Assembly (NCBI GenBank): GCA_033782935.1
Contig: JAWQEG010000283.1
Coordinates: forward strand, 3,472,001 to 3,536,000
From: Petrolisthes cinctipes
Taxonomy: Eukaryota; Arthropoda; Malacostraca; Decapoda; Porcellanidae
Reading direction: 5' to 3'
Length of the DNA stretch: 64,000 bases
In this document: one piece after another, positions 25,834 to 34,500 of the stretch
Numbering within the stretch: position 1 is the stretch's first letter
Layout of the letters: every line of letters begins with the position of its first letter
The notes under the pieces: generated by a model
Database searches by the model: none
What the model saw: the letters and a program-made list of their open reading frames with translations, nothing else
What the model was told of the DNA's origin: nothing
Program-made: the position numbers and the translations under genes

Positions 25834-25986
25834 TTACATATTATATTCATCAAAGTCATGCATGTTAGCTATATCATCCAATTCTTCCAAACTGATGCTC
25901 TCGGTGTCCGCAATTTCTAGAGGATCAGGCAACATTGGTTCCCACTGTGGTGGTAGTTGATACACCCGTGGAATTTCACCAGACAT
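25834..25986 (-). CDS. Small acidic frame, candidate first exon of the second CACTA gene
   Basis: ATG at 25986 opens a 50-codon frame (MSGEIPRVYQLPPQWEPMLP then an acidic ADTESISLEELDDIA stretch) ending in TAA at 25834. It lies upstream of, and on the same strand as, the six-exon gene. A GTAATT that could be a donor overlaps its end, but the phase does not fit the 25490 acceptor, so the connection is unproven. It may instead be an unrelated small frame. Confidence 0.35.
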   Translation of the reverse strand: MSGEIPRVYQLPPQWEPMLPDPLEIADTESISLEELDDIANMHDFDEYNM

Positions 25987-26053
25987 CTTTTAACAGAAGC
26001 AATATATATAATTATTTACATTAACATGCTATTGCCCTCAATCAGAAGGTTTT

Positions 26054-26982
26054 GGATTACTATGAAATTTACAGCAATGTAACACAGATTTAGGGCAGGC
26101 CTACCTATGTTATAATATAGTCATAGTTGAAATTATTCTAATCAAAGTCCTCCAAGATTGTCAAGCAATAAATTCATTGGCCTGTCTTTAAGTAATAAGA
26201 GAACAGTACAGTATACTGTATTTATGAGGATTTTGAGAGTTCACAATATATTTGGGGAGGCGGTGGCAGAGTGGGTAAAGAGACGGACTGCTAATGTCAA
26301 GGACCCGAGTTCGAATCCACGTGAAAACGTCTGGGATTTTTCTGAGGTGAACTGGGTCCAGCTGTTCGTCAATTATCCAGGCTACGCCGACACGTCAAGA
26401 AAATACCCCCTACATCGTCGTCAACTCACAACATAGAAGATGCCAGACCATATTCCAAGATGATGTGAGTGACGGTGTAGCTGCTCTCCCTGATAGTGAC
26501 GTGTATAAATAAGGTGTCGGCATCTAGTGGGGCAGAAGAGAAGCTACGGTACCAACATCACCACGAAGCTCCACTGTCTCATCTGGTGCGACACCCAATA
26601 ATCTCGGGGCCTCGCAAGAGTCACGGGCTACTGACAGCCTACAGTCCCGAGGTTGAGGTATAGAAAAAAAAAAAAAAAAAAAAAAATACTGTATGACTAT
26701 GCTAGGCTGAACTTTTCTCATTACAATAATTTTAAGAGAGTAATAGTTTGTGAATATACCGTACATATTTATATACTGTACTGTAACTTCAAGAATGATA
26801 CTGTATCCTCATAAATACAGTATACTGTACTGTTCTCTTATTACTTAAAGACAGGCCAATGAATTTATTGCTTGACAATCTTGGAGGACTTTGATTAGAA
26901 TAATTTCAACTATGACTATATTATAACATAGGTAGGCCTGCCATAAATCTGTGTTACATTGCTGTAAATTTCATAGTAATCC
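26054..26982. repeat. Inverted repeat with 178-bp arms
   Basis: 26054-26231 and 26805-26982 are reverse complements with one or two mismatches, hence recent. The arms begin ggattactatgaaatttaca and end with ctgtatttatgaggat. The 573-bp spacer contains a SINE. It lies just downstream of the transposase stop at 27016. Confidence 0.9.
26255..26686 (+). mobile_element. tRNA-Ser(GCT)-derived SINE
   Basis: The head has an A box TGGCAGAGTGG at 26264-26274 and a B box AGTTCGAATCC at 26308-26318, with GGACTGCTAATG between them, which matches the anticodon arm of tRNA-Ser(GCT). A tRNA-unrelated body of about 340 bp follows, then an A-run at 26664-26686. The head is too diverged (arms do not close) to be a functional tRNA. 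No clear target duplication was found. Pol III transcription from the internal boxes is expected for the family. Confidence 0.8.
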
Positions 26983-27015
26983 GGGAACTTTTTATACCAC
27001 CTCATACTGTACGGT

Positions 27016-29520
27016 TTATAAATGTTCAACAAAGTGACAGTATCGGTTTGTTACATATGGTTCATTATTTACAAGGTAGACACTCAGAGGCCATTTGTTT
27101 TCAATATCAAGGACACAAAGTATGCTGTAAGTTCCATTTAATTTAGTAACATATGCATTATAGTGTTTATCAAACCCTAGTGTGATCAGATTTTCCAATA
27201 GAAAAAATTTGGTTCCATCATATACAAGGTTTTGACTCAAGAGGCCAAATGTTGGGACACAATCTTTCCAACTCAACAACAGTACAGCTCCAGACTTATA
27301 TGTGTGTCCTTGGATAGAGACTTCTGGTGATAAGTATCCAATCAGTGGATCTCCAATATTTAACTTATGTTTTTTAAATAGTAGCAGACATTGATCTTTA
27401 ATCCCAGGGAAATTTATCTCAATATTTACTTCTCGACCTTCTTTGACTAGGTCACCTGAGTACAGGAAATCTCCAGAAGCATGTTTGAGTAATGGATTAG
27501 AAATCAACATTCTGTAACACATATATTTCTGATGAAACTCTGCCATAGATTTGGGAAGGTTTTTAAAATTATGCCATTTCTTTTGCTTAAAAAATCCATG
27601 CTTTCCTTCAAACCGGAGACACCACTGATTTCTACCGGGTCCAAACTTTTTAATTTGTTTTGCCAAATGCAAACAGTAATGAAACTTTGGTGTCATTGAC
27701 TCTGATGGGTAAAGTTCCTTAAATTTATAGTGATGACTGCTGACAAGTTGATCAAGTTGACCAACACTCTCTATGTCAGCATATGGTGATGTAGCCAGCA
27801 TTGTAATTTGAGCCAATCTTAAAAAGTTTGTCCACATTTCATCACCTCCTCTGACTTTTTCTCCAATCAAAAATGAGATTATGTAGCACAAAGTCAGAAC
27901 TGCAGCCGAGGTTAGCTTCAGTTTTTTATTAAGCAGATTTATTTTCTCAATATGCTCTAACTTGTTAGTTTTATCAAGGTATGAATATGAGAAGCAGTCA
28001 ATTTGCTTATTTAAGTACTCAAGTGTAAAATAGTGCTTAATGAAAATAAAGTTATGGAGCATTAAAGCACACTCATATGGTACAATACCTTCAGTTAGTA
28101 CGTGCATTGGATCATGCACTAGACACTGAGTTACATTAAAATTTTCTATTTGGCTAAGAACACTTCTTTCATTGATTCCCCACATTTTACTCCAGTAAAC
28201 TCTAGACTTTTTACTGATTGTTTCTAGACTTTCCACTCTCTCAATGTGTTTTTCAAGAGTTCTCTCATCAGATTTTAGAGTAAATGTATTGCCCAGGTCA
28301 TTTTTAGTTACTTCACATGTTCTGCATGGTTTAGTAGCAAATCCTACACCTTCTTTAAAGCCACCCAGCCATTGGGCAGCAAGAGTGTCACAGGGAGCCA
28401 TAATTAAAGTACCATACACCTTATGATCTAAATTACCTATTTGAAATTTGATTCCACTGAGTTGCAGCTCATTTATTGTGGCAACAAAATCCTTCAATAG
28501 CTTTCCAACTCCAAATTTTCTCAGATCTCTACTTCTAGCAATTGCAAGTAATTGAATGGTGGACAATTTTGAACGGAACTGTGGAGGTATATTTGCTAGT
28601 GCGTAATAAAACATTGAAAGTTTATTCTTCTTTACATGAGTTCCTAAAGGATTAACTATTTCCATGTCATCATGATTTAATATAATCTGTAAAGCATTAG
28701 GCTCTTTGGAAAACAAAGGGTGTGTATGAATGTATGTACCATCACAAACATTCTTCATCATTTCAGACTGTGAAAAATGAGGATTTAATATTGCCATACC
28801 AATTTCTGGGAGATTAAGCAATGCCTGAATGCTCTTTCTGAAAGGAATACAGTACCCACATCTTTTAACCTCTTTCATGTGTCCTCCAACCAATTTCATT
28901 ATGGTTCCAAGCACCACTTCCTGTGGTTCAACTAGTTCACAATGAGAGGAGTAAAATCTGTGCCTACTGTATTCACTAACAAAATCATTAAATTTATTGA
29001 CACTAGTGGAAGCCATATTATTTAAAATATCTGTATCTTCTGGTGATAGTTTGTCTTTTAAGCGTGCTTTAATATTACACACTGTTTCATATACATAATG
29101 AAAAACTAATAGAGATGTTTGTGCAACAATATCATTAACTGCAACCTGTGGAATTTTATGTTGAGTCTCAATTCTGAGAGCATATTCAGCATTCTTATAA
29201 AGAGTCACATCTTGTACATGGGAACCAAATTTTTCATCTTTCAGGGTTTCGGATTCCAATAGATCATCACTGGCAAACTCTATAGCTAACTGTTCATCAC
29301 TATTAGTGCCATAATCTGTGACTGAATGTTTTCTTCTTAAGTGCATCTTGAACGCTCCCCATTTTTTTGTAGAATATTCACAAGATCCATATGTACATGC
29401 AACAAAGAAAGCTGGGCTATTTTTATGTATTCTAAATATGTGAGACCTATAGCGATTGCTATTGTTGGTCTCAAAATAGCACATTGAACAAGAATATTGT
29501 TTATTACTCATGGTAAACAA
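27016..29520 (-). CDS. CACTA/EnSpm-like transposase, 834 aa, intact
   Basis: Catalyses cut-and-paste transposition of the element in the nucleus. The N-terminus has two C2H2 zinc fingers: C11-C14-H27-H32 and C42-C47-H60-H65. The core shows signatures of the animal CACTA-like group: MAPCDTLAAQWLGGFKEGVG then KPCRTC (first acidic region), DPMHVLTEGIVPYE (second), and WCLRFEGKHGFFK (third). The catalytic triad assignment is inferred by position. No frameshift or stop in 834 codons, so the copy could still be active, unlike its neighbour gene. The start chosen is the first ATG (a second lies at codon 4). Upstream, 29521-30539 would hold promoter and 5' UTR. Confidence 0.88.
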   Translation of the reverse strand: MFTMSNKQYSCSMCYFETNNSNRYRSHIFRIHKNSPAFFVACTYGSCEYSTKKWGAFKMHLRRKHSVTDYGTNSDEQLAIEFASDDLLESETLKDEKFGSHVQDVTLYKNAEYALRIETQHKIPQVAVNDIVAQTSLLVFHYVYETVCNIKARLKDKLSPEDTDILNNMASTSVNKFNDFVSEYSRHRFYSSHCELVEPQEVVLGTIMKLVGGHMKEVKRCGYCIPFRKSIQALLNLPEIGMAILNPHFSQSEMMKNVCDGTYIHTHPLFSKEPNALQIILNHDDMEIVNPLGTHVKKNKLSMFYYALANIPPQFRSKLSTIQLLAIARSRDLRKFGVGKLLKDFVATINELQLSGIKFQIGNLDHKVYGTLIMAPCDTLAAQWLGGFKEGVGFATKPCRTCEVTKNDLGNTFTLKSDERTLEKHIERVESLETISKKSRVYWSKMWGINERSVLSQIENFNVTQCLVHDPMHVLTEGIVPYECALMLHNFIFIKHYFTLEYLNKQIDCFSYSYLDKTNKLEHIEKINLLNKKLKLTSAAVLTLCYIISFLIGEKVRGGDEMWTNFLRLAQITMLATSPYADIESVGQLDQLVSSHHYKFKELYPSESMTPKFHYCLHLAKQIKKFGPGRNQWCLRFEGKHGFFKQKKWHNFKNLPKSMAEFHQKYMCYRMLISNPLLKHASGDFLYSGDLVKEGREVNIEINFPGIKDQCLLLFKKHKLNIGDPLIGYLSPEVSIQGHTYKSGAVLLLSWKDCVPTFGLLSQNLVYDGTKFFLLENLITLGFDKHYNAYVTKLNGTYSILCVLDIENKWPLSVYLVNNEPYVTNRYCHFVEHL

Positions 29521-30539
29521 TTAGGTAATAAATTGTAATATCATGAAGTACACAGTATTTTGTTACCAAATTGTTTCTTAGCTATCTACAGCAAGTCAAT
29601 GGTAAAATAATACCGTACATACATTTCCGTGTACATTTCCATTTGGTCCTGAAACTGAATACAGTAACGTTATTTACAGTTAGTTGTACATGAATAATGA
29701 ACCTATTTTCGACCAATTCCTCACCTGAATGGTGACATGTTTAATGGACAATGAATAAATTTTGAGTATTGCAAAATAAAGTAAAACTCGATGTAACCAA
29801 AATGTTTACACTCAACTATACCTTCTGTAGGGCTGTAAATGAACCGTGAAAGCTTGTTTCTAAGTGCTTTAGATGCCATAACCTGGCCAACTGGCAGGGA
29901 AATTCCTCTTGAAAAGTAGAAACGTGTTGGTCACTCAGCTGTAGTCAGTGTCGTTGTCCCCCAGACAGGCGCGAACGAGAACGCGCCGACTTGTTGGTTC
30001 TTTTCTGTGATAAGTTTTGTCCGATTCCTTATTGTTTTGTCCTTATTGTTATAATTTCTGTTTACGCATACTATGATGTTACTAAAGCAAGAAATATTCT
30101 TAGAAAATAATAATATAAAAAAAATACTGGCATTATAAGCATAACAACATTACATGTATTCACACCCGTTTCTGGTTACGAAAAGTTTAGGATACGTTGC
30201 AATAATTACAACCGGTAAACGAATGAACACCCAAATTTTATCAAAATAATCAACATGTCTAATGCTAAGGGCTATTATATATAATCTCTTGAAATTCGTC
30301 GACTTGGAGGGGTTTTCGTTGTGTGTAATTCTTCTGGCATGTTCTTGTCCTTCCGTTTTATATTGTTACAAGTTAACGTTATGCAATAAAAAATCATTTG
30401 TGTGAGACGAGCAGTGTATCCATTTTGTCATCACAGTAGGCCTATACCTTATAGGCTACAGGCGTGGTTTGTTGCAGTGCAGAAAAATAACTATATAATC
30501 ATCAAGGTATAACAATTAGTGTTCTTCTAAAAACATGTG
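29521..30539. other. Upstream region of the transposase gene
   Basis: No further frame recognised. A GC-richer patch at 29940-30000 (ggcgcgaacgagaacgcgcc) stands out from the AT-rich background and may belong to the promoter; this is inference. Confidence 0.4.
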
Positions 30540-30944
30540 ATGTTTATACGTATATTGTTGTATAAAAAACAACAAATGTATTTATTTTAAAACAAATGTG
30601 TTTATGTATATTGTCTGAAATAAAACATGAATGTTTATATATAATGAAAAATCATAAAACTTATCTTAGTCATACATATTTACAATTATTTCGCCTAAGA
30701 AAGCATAATTATGCATAGAAATACAACAAATGTGTTTGTGAAGGTACTTAGAGATACAAAAGAATACATATTGATATTCAGTATACATAACCTAATAACG
30801 TTTACAAAAACATTTCATGTGTTGCAATGTTTTTAGTTACACAATGGTGTTCTAACTAAAACAACACAAAAACACATAATAAACGCATTAAGCGTTTAAG
30901 AGTAGTGTTTTTGTGTTTTATTAAAAACAATATTTTTTACAGTG
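30540..30944. repeat. Right subterminal repeat region of the CACTA element
   Basis: Repeated aaaacaaatgtgttt, aaacatgaatgttta and aaaaacacat words over about 400 bp, ending at the CACTG terminus. Mirrors the left end in word content, though not in full sequence. Confidence 0.75.
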
Positions 30945-30946
30945 TA

Positions 30947-31020
30947 GGGTGTGTGAGGGGAAGGAGAGAGGAAGGATGGAGGGTTGGGTGTGTGAGGGGA
31001 AGGAGAGAGGAAGGAGGGAG
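30947..31020. repeat. G-rich minisatellite, right part
   Basis: gggtgtgtgaggggaagg units, the continuation of the array at 19064-19338 beyond the transposon. Confidence 0.88.
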
Positions 31021-31445
31021 GGTTGGGAGGGAACGATGAGGTAAGCGTTAGGAGGAGAGGGAAGAGGAGGGATGAAGGAAAGGGAGGAAATTAAATGAAG
31101 TGATAGGAGAAAAAAGATCGGGGGAAGAAAGGGAGGATTGGGGATGGTAAAGGAGAGGAAGGGAGAGAAATATGAAGCTGTAAAGGAAGGGAGGGGAGAG
31201 GAGGAGTAGGGAAGGGAAGGGAAGGGAGGAGAAGGGTAGGGAAGGGTAGGTAGGGTAAAAGAAGGGGAGGGAGAGGGAGGGTACAGGAGGGGAAGGGAGA
31301 AGAGGGGTAGGGAAGGGAAGGAGAGGGATATGGAAGAATAGGTAGGGTAAAGGAAGGGAGGGAGAGGGACGAATAGGAGAATGTAAATGAGGGAAGAGAA
31401 GGAGGAATAAGGGACGGTAAAGCAGGATAAGGGAGAGGAGGAATA
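31021..31445. repeat. Polypurine tract (GGGAAGG-rich)
   Basis: More than 400 bp that is almost all G and A on the plus strand. The Ser/Pro/Leu-rich minus-strand frames here are compositional. Confidence 0.85.
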
Positions 31446-32145
31446 CAATATTAATGTATACAATATAATACAAACAGCAGCAGATCTGTAAGGTCCTTTA
31501 GAGGCTGTTTTGATTCTAAGGTGCTAACTACTAGTAGAGATAATTAATAAAATAATAATAATAATAATAATGTTGTTGTTGTTGTTGTTCTGGACCAAGA
31601 CCAATTAAAGGTGAAATATACTTATGGTTCATTGAGCACTTTGATTCCTTTGAAGTATACCAACAAACAGGACCACATTAACATAAATAATGGTGTTCTG
31701 TTGCTTGAAATAGTGTGTAGGAATCAGTTGTTCCAGATTTACCAACACTGTACTACTCCCTTTTAACTTCCTGGCTATCTGTTGGTATATTTCTAAAGCC
31801 AATTTATTTATTTATTAATATAAGTAACAAGGAAGCACTACCATCTTGTATTACCATTATAATGTTATATTTCATCCAATATAATTAATTTATTGTAAAA
31901 TATAACATTGTGCAAAATCTGGCAACTGTAATGACTCAACGTTGCCTTACTTATTATAGTATGAACACACACAAACACACACACATACGTTACCTAATAG
32001 TATACACATATATGTATTAACACACACACATACACCCACACACATAATGGTAACAGTAGTAATAACTCAACCTTTACTTATCATGGTGTGAACATTTTTA
32101 CTAAGTTGTATAAATTAGTGAACAGCAAGTTGATGTTGTGGTTTC
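31446..32145. other. Intergenic stretch
   Basis: Contains an AAT/TGT trinucleotide run near 31553-31590, short CA runs near 31965-32045, and one copy of a small hairpin-type repeat at 31690-31730. No gene recognised. Confidence 0.55.
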
Positions 32146-32375
32146 ATTAGAGAGAGAGAGAGAGAGAGAGAGCTGTGTGCGGGAATGCGTGCGTGTGCCT
32201 GCGTGCGTGCATTCGTGTGCTTGCGTCCGTGTGCTTGCGTCCGTGCGTGCCTGTGCTTGCGTGCACGCGTGTGTGTACGTGCATGCATTCAAGTGTGTCC
32301 GTGCATGCGTGCATACGTGAATGCGCGTGCGTTCGTGCGTGCTTGTGCGTGCATGCGTGCGTGTGTGTTTGTGGA
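32146..32375. repeat. Short (GA)n followed by degenerate TGCG/TGTG array
   Basis: GA run at about 32150-32172, then roughly 200 bp of alternating purine-pyrimidine words (gtgcgtgtgcctgcgtgcgt and variants). Cys/Val/Arg-rich frames are artefacts. Confidence 0.88.
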
Positions 32376-32617
32376 GGGGGGGGGATCTGATCGAGGTGGT
32401 AGGATAATTTGTACAGCTCCGGACAGATCAAGGGTCCACACTTCTTCCACCAGCGACTTGGTTTGGGCCTCATCTGATCTGGTAACAGTTGCAGGTGGAG
32501 GAGGAGAGAAATGTGGGCGGAGCTATATAGGAGGGTAACGAATGATCAGGTAGAGAAGACATGTGTCAGGAGGAATGAATGAAGCATACACTGTGAACGG
32601 TATCGAATCACCAATAG

Positions 32618-33782
32618 TTTTTTTTTTTTTTTTTTTTTTAATTAATTGCGCCGTAGCGTCAATCAATAAGCAGGCAACAATACATACTGGTAGGCGGGAC
32701 CCATGTTAATACAATGACTACAACCACACATACACAGGCACACACACACACACATCACGAAAACATAACAGAATGGAGCACAAGCATACAGACAAATATT
32801 TACATTATGACCTATTTAAATACACCAAAACGAGGGTGGCGTACTTGAAGTTCCTCCAGAACCTGGTGGTTCAGCAGGTGTCGACAAACCACATCAAGTG
32901 GCAGGCCCCGGGGCAGCAAGTGTCGGACAGTGGGGCAGGCCAGGCAATAGTGCTCTATAGTGTTAGCACGAGGCGCTCGACACAAGCGACACTCAGTGAA
33001 GGGAGGCTCACCCTGCATCCCAGCAACCTGCCACGGTGGCCGGTAGCCAAGCAGAGACTACATTGTGCCTCCGAACCATGAGGCCTCGACGACGGTAGGA
33101 ATATTTGTGATGGCAGACAGACTCATAATGTGTGATGGAGATGCTGAAGGGCCTCTCTGCATCCCTGCATCGCCGTACAGGGAGGAGAGCGGCGGAGCGG
33201 ACTTTAGAGAGGTAACATGTCAGGGAGAGAGGACGTCCAACACCACGAAGAGGCAGATGGCAGGCTTCCTTTGCGAGTCTGTCAACTGTACCGTTGTGAC
33301 GTAAACCTACATGGGATGGCACCCATAAAAATTTGACAGTCAAGTTACGATGACGCAATAAGGACAAAAACGATAAAATCTGCTGAACAACAGTAGAGTG
33401 TGTGGGCTGAACACTAGAGAGAGAATGAAGGGCAGGTCTGGAGTCACAAAAAATGGCAGCATTCACTCCACGTTGACAAACAAGACTAAAAGCATCCAGA
33501 ATGGCATACAGTTCACACAATGTTGAGCTAGAGTGGTTACAGAGACGACGGCCAACCCAGCCCCCTGGAGGTGACTCCATGTCAGGTGAGAAAACGGCAC
33601 AACCTGCTGCACCATCCACTTGCAATGAGCCATCAGTGTAGAGGCAGTATGCATATGTGATGGAGGACGTCACTGTTTCTATGTGTTCCAGAGCCAACTG
33701 CCGCTGTAGAGAAGGCAGTTCCGACTTGGAAGTAGGTGTGAAGCTTACATCAGGTGTTGGTAGCATCCACGGAGGGGGTCCT
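32618..33782 (-). mobile_element. RNase-H-bearing LINE, 3' end, cut by the PLE
   Basis: The poly-A tail on the minus strand appears as a T-run at 32618-32639. Upstream (towards higher coordinates) are a 3' UTR, a CCHC-like segment and an RNase H domain. The element stops at about 33782, where the PLE 5' pseudo-LTR begins; RT and ORF1 are missing here. A second copy of the same family lies on the plus strand at 42900-44387. An RNase H after RT places it with the I-like groups; the clade is not assigned. Confidence 0.82.
32812..33782 (-). pseudogene. LINE RNase H and C-terminal zinc-knuckle region
   Basis: Reads YCLYTDGSLQVDGAAGCAVF (first catalytic D), CELYAILDA (E), FCDSRPALHS (D), and VKFLWVPSHVGLRHNGTVDR followed by LAKEA (D region), so all RNase H active-site boxes are visible. 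Downstream CRLCRAPRANTIEHYCLACP fits the C-x2-C...H-x4-C motif that follows RNase H in I-like LINEs. Compared with the plus-strand copy, 11 bp are missing between two gct triplets near 33060, which shifts the frame between RNase H and the knuckle. The N-terminal side is lost at the PLE boundary. Confidence 0.82.
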
Positions 33783-34184
33783 CCAGGATACTCACCACAC
33801 CTCCAACACCTACTGACCCACCACAAGTATCTAACATCTTACCCACCACTTCTACAACCAACCAACAACTCAGACGTAGCGCCAGAATCAGAAGCTACCC
33901 CCCATCCACCAATCACTAGGCCTCTGATATGGTGGCCCCGCCCAACCCACACACGGGAAACAGATAAATACCCCTCACCCACTCAGAATCGCCACTTCCT
34001 CCTGAAGATGTCCGATGTACTGGACGAAACGTCGATCTCCCCCAACAACTCAACTTTTGCCTCACTTATCCACCATCTAAGTGAAGACTTAAGAAAAACT
34101 GTAAGAAATATTGAAAATATAAATAATAAACTCATTAATGCAGAACAAGCCATTTCCTTCAACCTCGTTTGTTTGAAAGAGAAT
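33783..34184 (+). repeat. PLE 5' pseudo-LTR
   Basis: Starts ccaggatactcaccacacct and ends gtttgaaagagaat. Its first part is the C-terminal coding sequence of an upstream, truncated unit; its second part encodes the N-terminal segment starting MSDVLDE at 34008. Confidence 0.88.
34002..34033 (+). ncRNA. Hammerhead-ribozyme-like motif, 5' pseudo-LTR
   Basis: Order of core elements: CTGAAGA (34002-34008), a GTCC/GGAC stem with an 8-nt loop, GAAAC, then GTC at 34031-34033 as the expected cleavage triplet. One extra base separates CTGAAGA from the stem, and stem III is only the palindrome ACGT, so a monomer would be weak and a dimer more likely. Hammerheads are known in PLE pseudo-LTRs. The start codon of the conserved N-terminal frame lies within the motif. 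Confidence 0.55.
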
Positions 34185-34500
34185 ATACTCCCTGGTTACA
34201 CCAACATAAAACTACAGGAACAGCACTCTACAGTTTCGTGAAGAACTGGTGAGAGAAGAAATAGCTGAGAAAAAAGAAACTGCAAGAAAACTAAGAACAC
34301 AACGAGATGCTCTCTTCCACCTATGGGAAGATGGAACCACTACCGACGACCTACGACTACGAATCAACAGAAAACTACAGCTCCTCGGGGAACAACACCG
34401 ACGAAAGACAGAGAGTGTAGCCATCAAGAAACTATCACATCTATATGGGGGCAATATCAAGTTACCTCAACCGTCCCCAGGATATACGTCAACCTCACCA
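34008..34500 (+). pseudogene. PLE N-terminal coding region with two frameshifts
   Basis: Three successive frames carry PLE-like N-terminal sequence: [17 protein letters not shown] and on to about 34220; then REELVREEIAEKKETARKL with a coiled-coil look up to about 34470; then the long RT frame (YVNLTNTTLTPDQQDLLNMG). This suggests two small indels upstream of the intact RT. Alternatively the RT frame is used alone from the ATG at 34323. Confidence 0.6.

Larger units (their letters stand above)
19341..30944 (-). mobile_element. CACTA/EnSpm-type DNA transposon, 11,604 bp
   Basis: The left end reads CACTGTAAAAAATA and the right end TATTTTTTACAGTG, exact inverted termini, flanked by a TA on each side (19339-19340 and 30945-30946). 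On both sides lies the same G-rich minisatellite, which gives a clean inferred empty site. Both ends carry several hundred bases of AAAACA/TGTTTT subterminal repeats, as CACTA elements do. CACTG termini and 2-bp target duplications fit animal members of the CMC superfamily. Cargo on the minus strand: an intact 834-aa transposase (27016-29520) and a second multi-exon gene (21019-25490). Later insertions inside it: a SINE within an inverted repeat, a MITE and a LINE fragment. Confidence 0.88.

Noticed and set aside
26255..26330. A functional tRNA-Ser gene
   Set aside because: A and B boxes are present but the acceptor and T arms do not close, and a long body with an A-tail follows; it is a SINE head.
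33657..34241. 194-codon plus-strand frame as an independent gene
   Set aside because: Its first part is antisense to the LINE RNase H and its second part is the PLE N-terminal region; the join is a transposon boundary.
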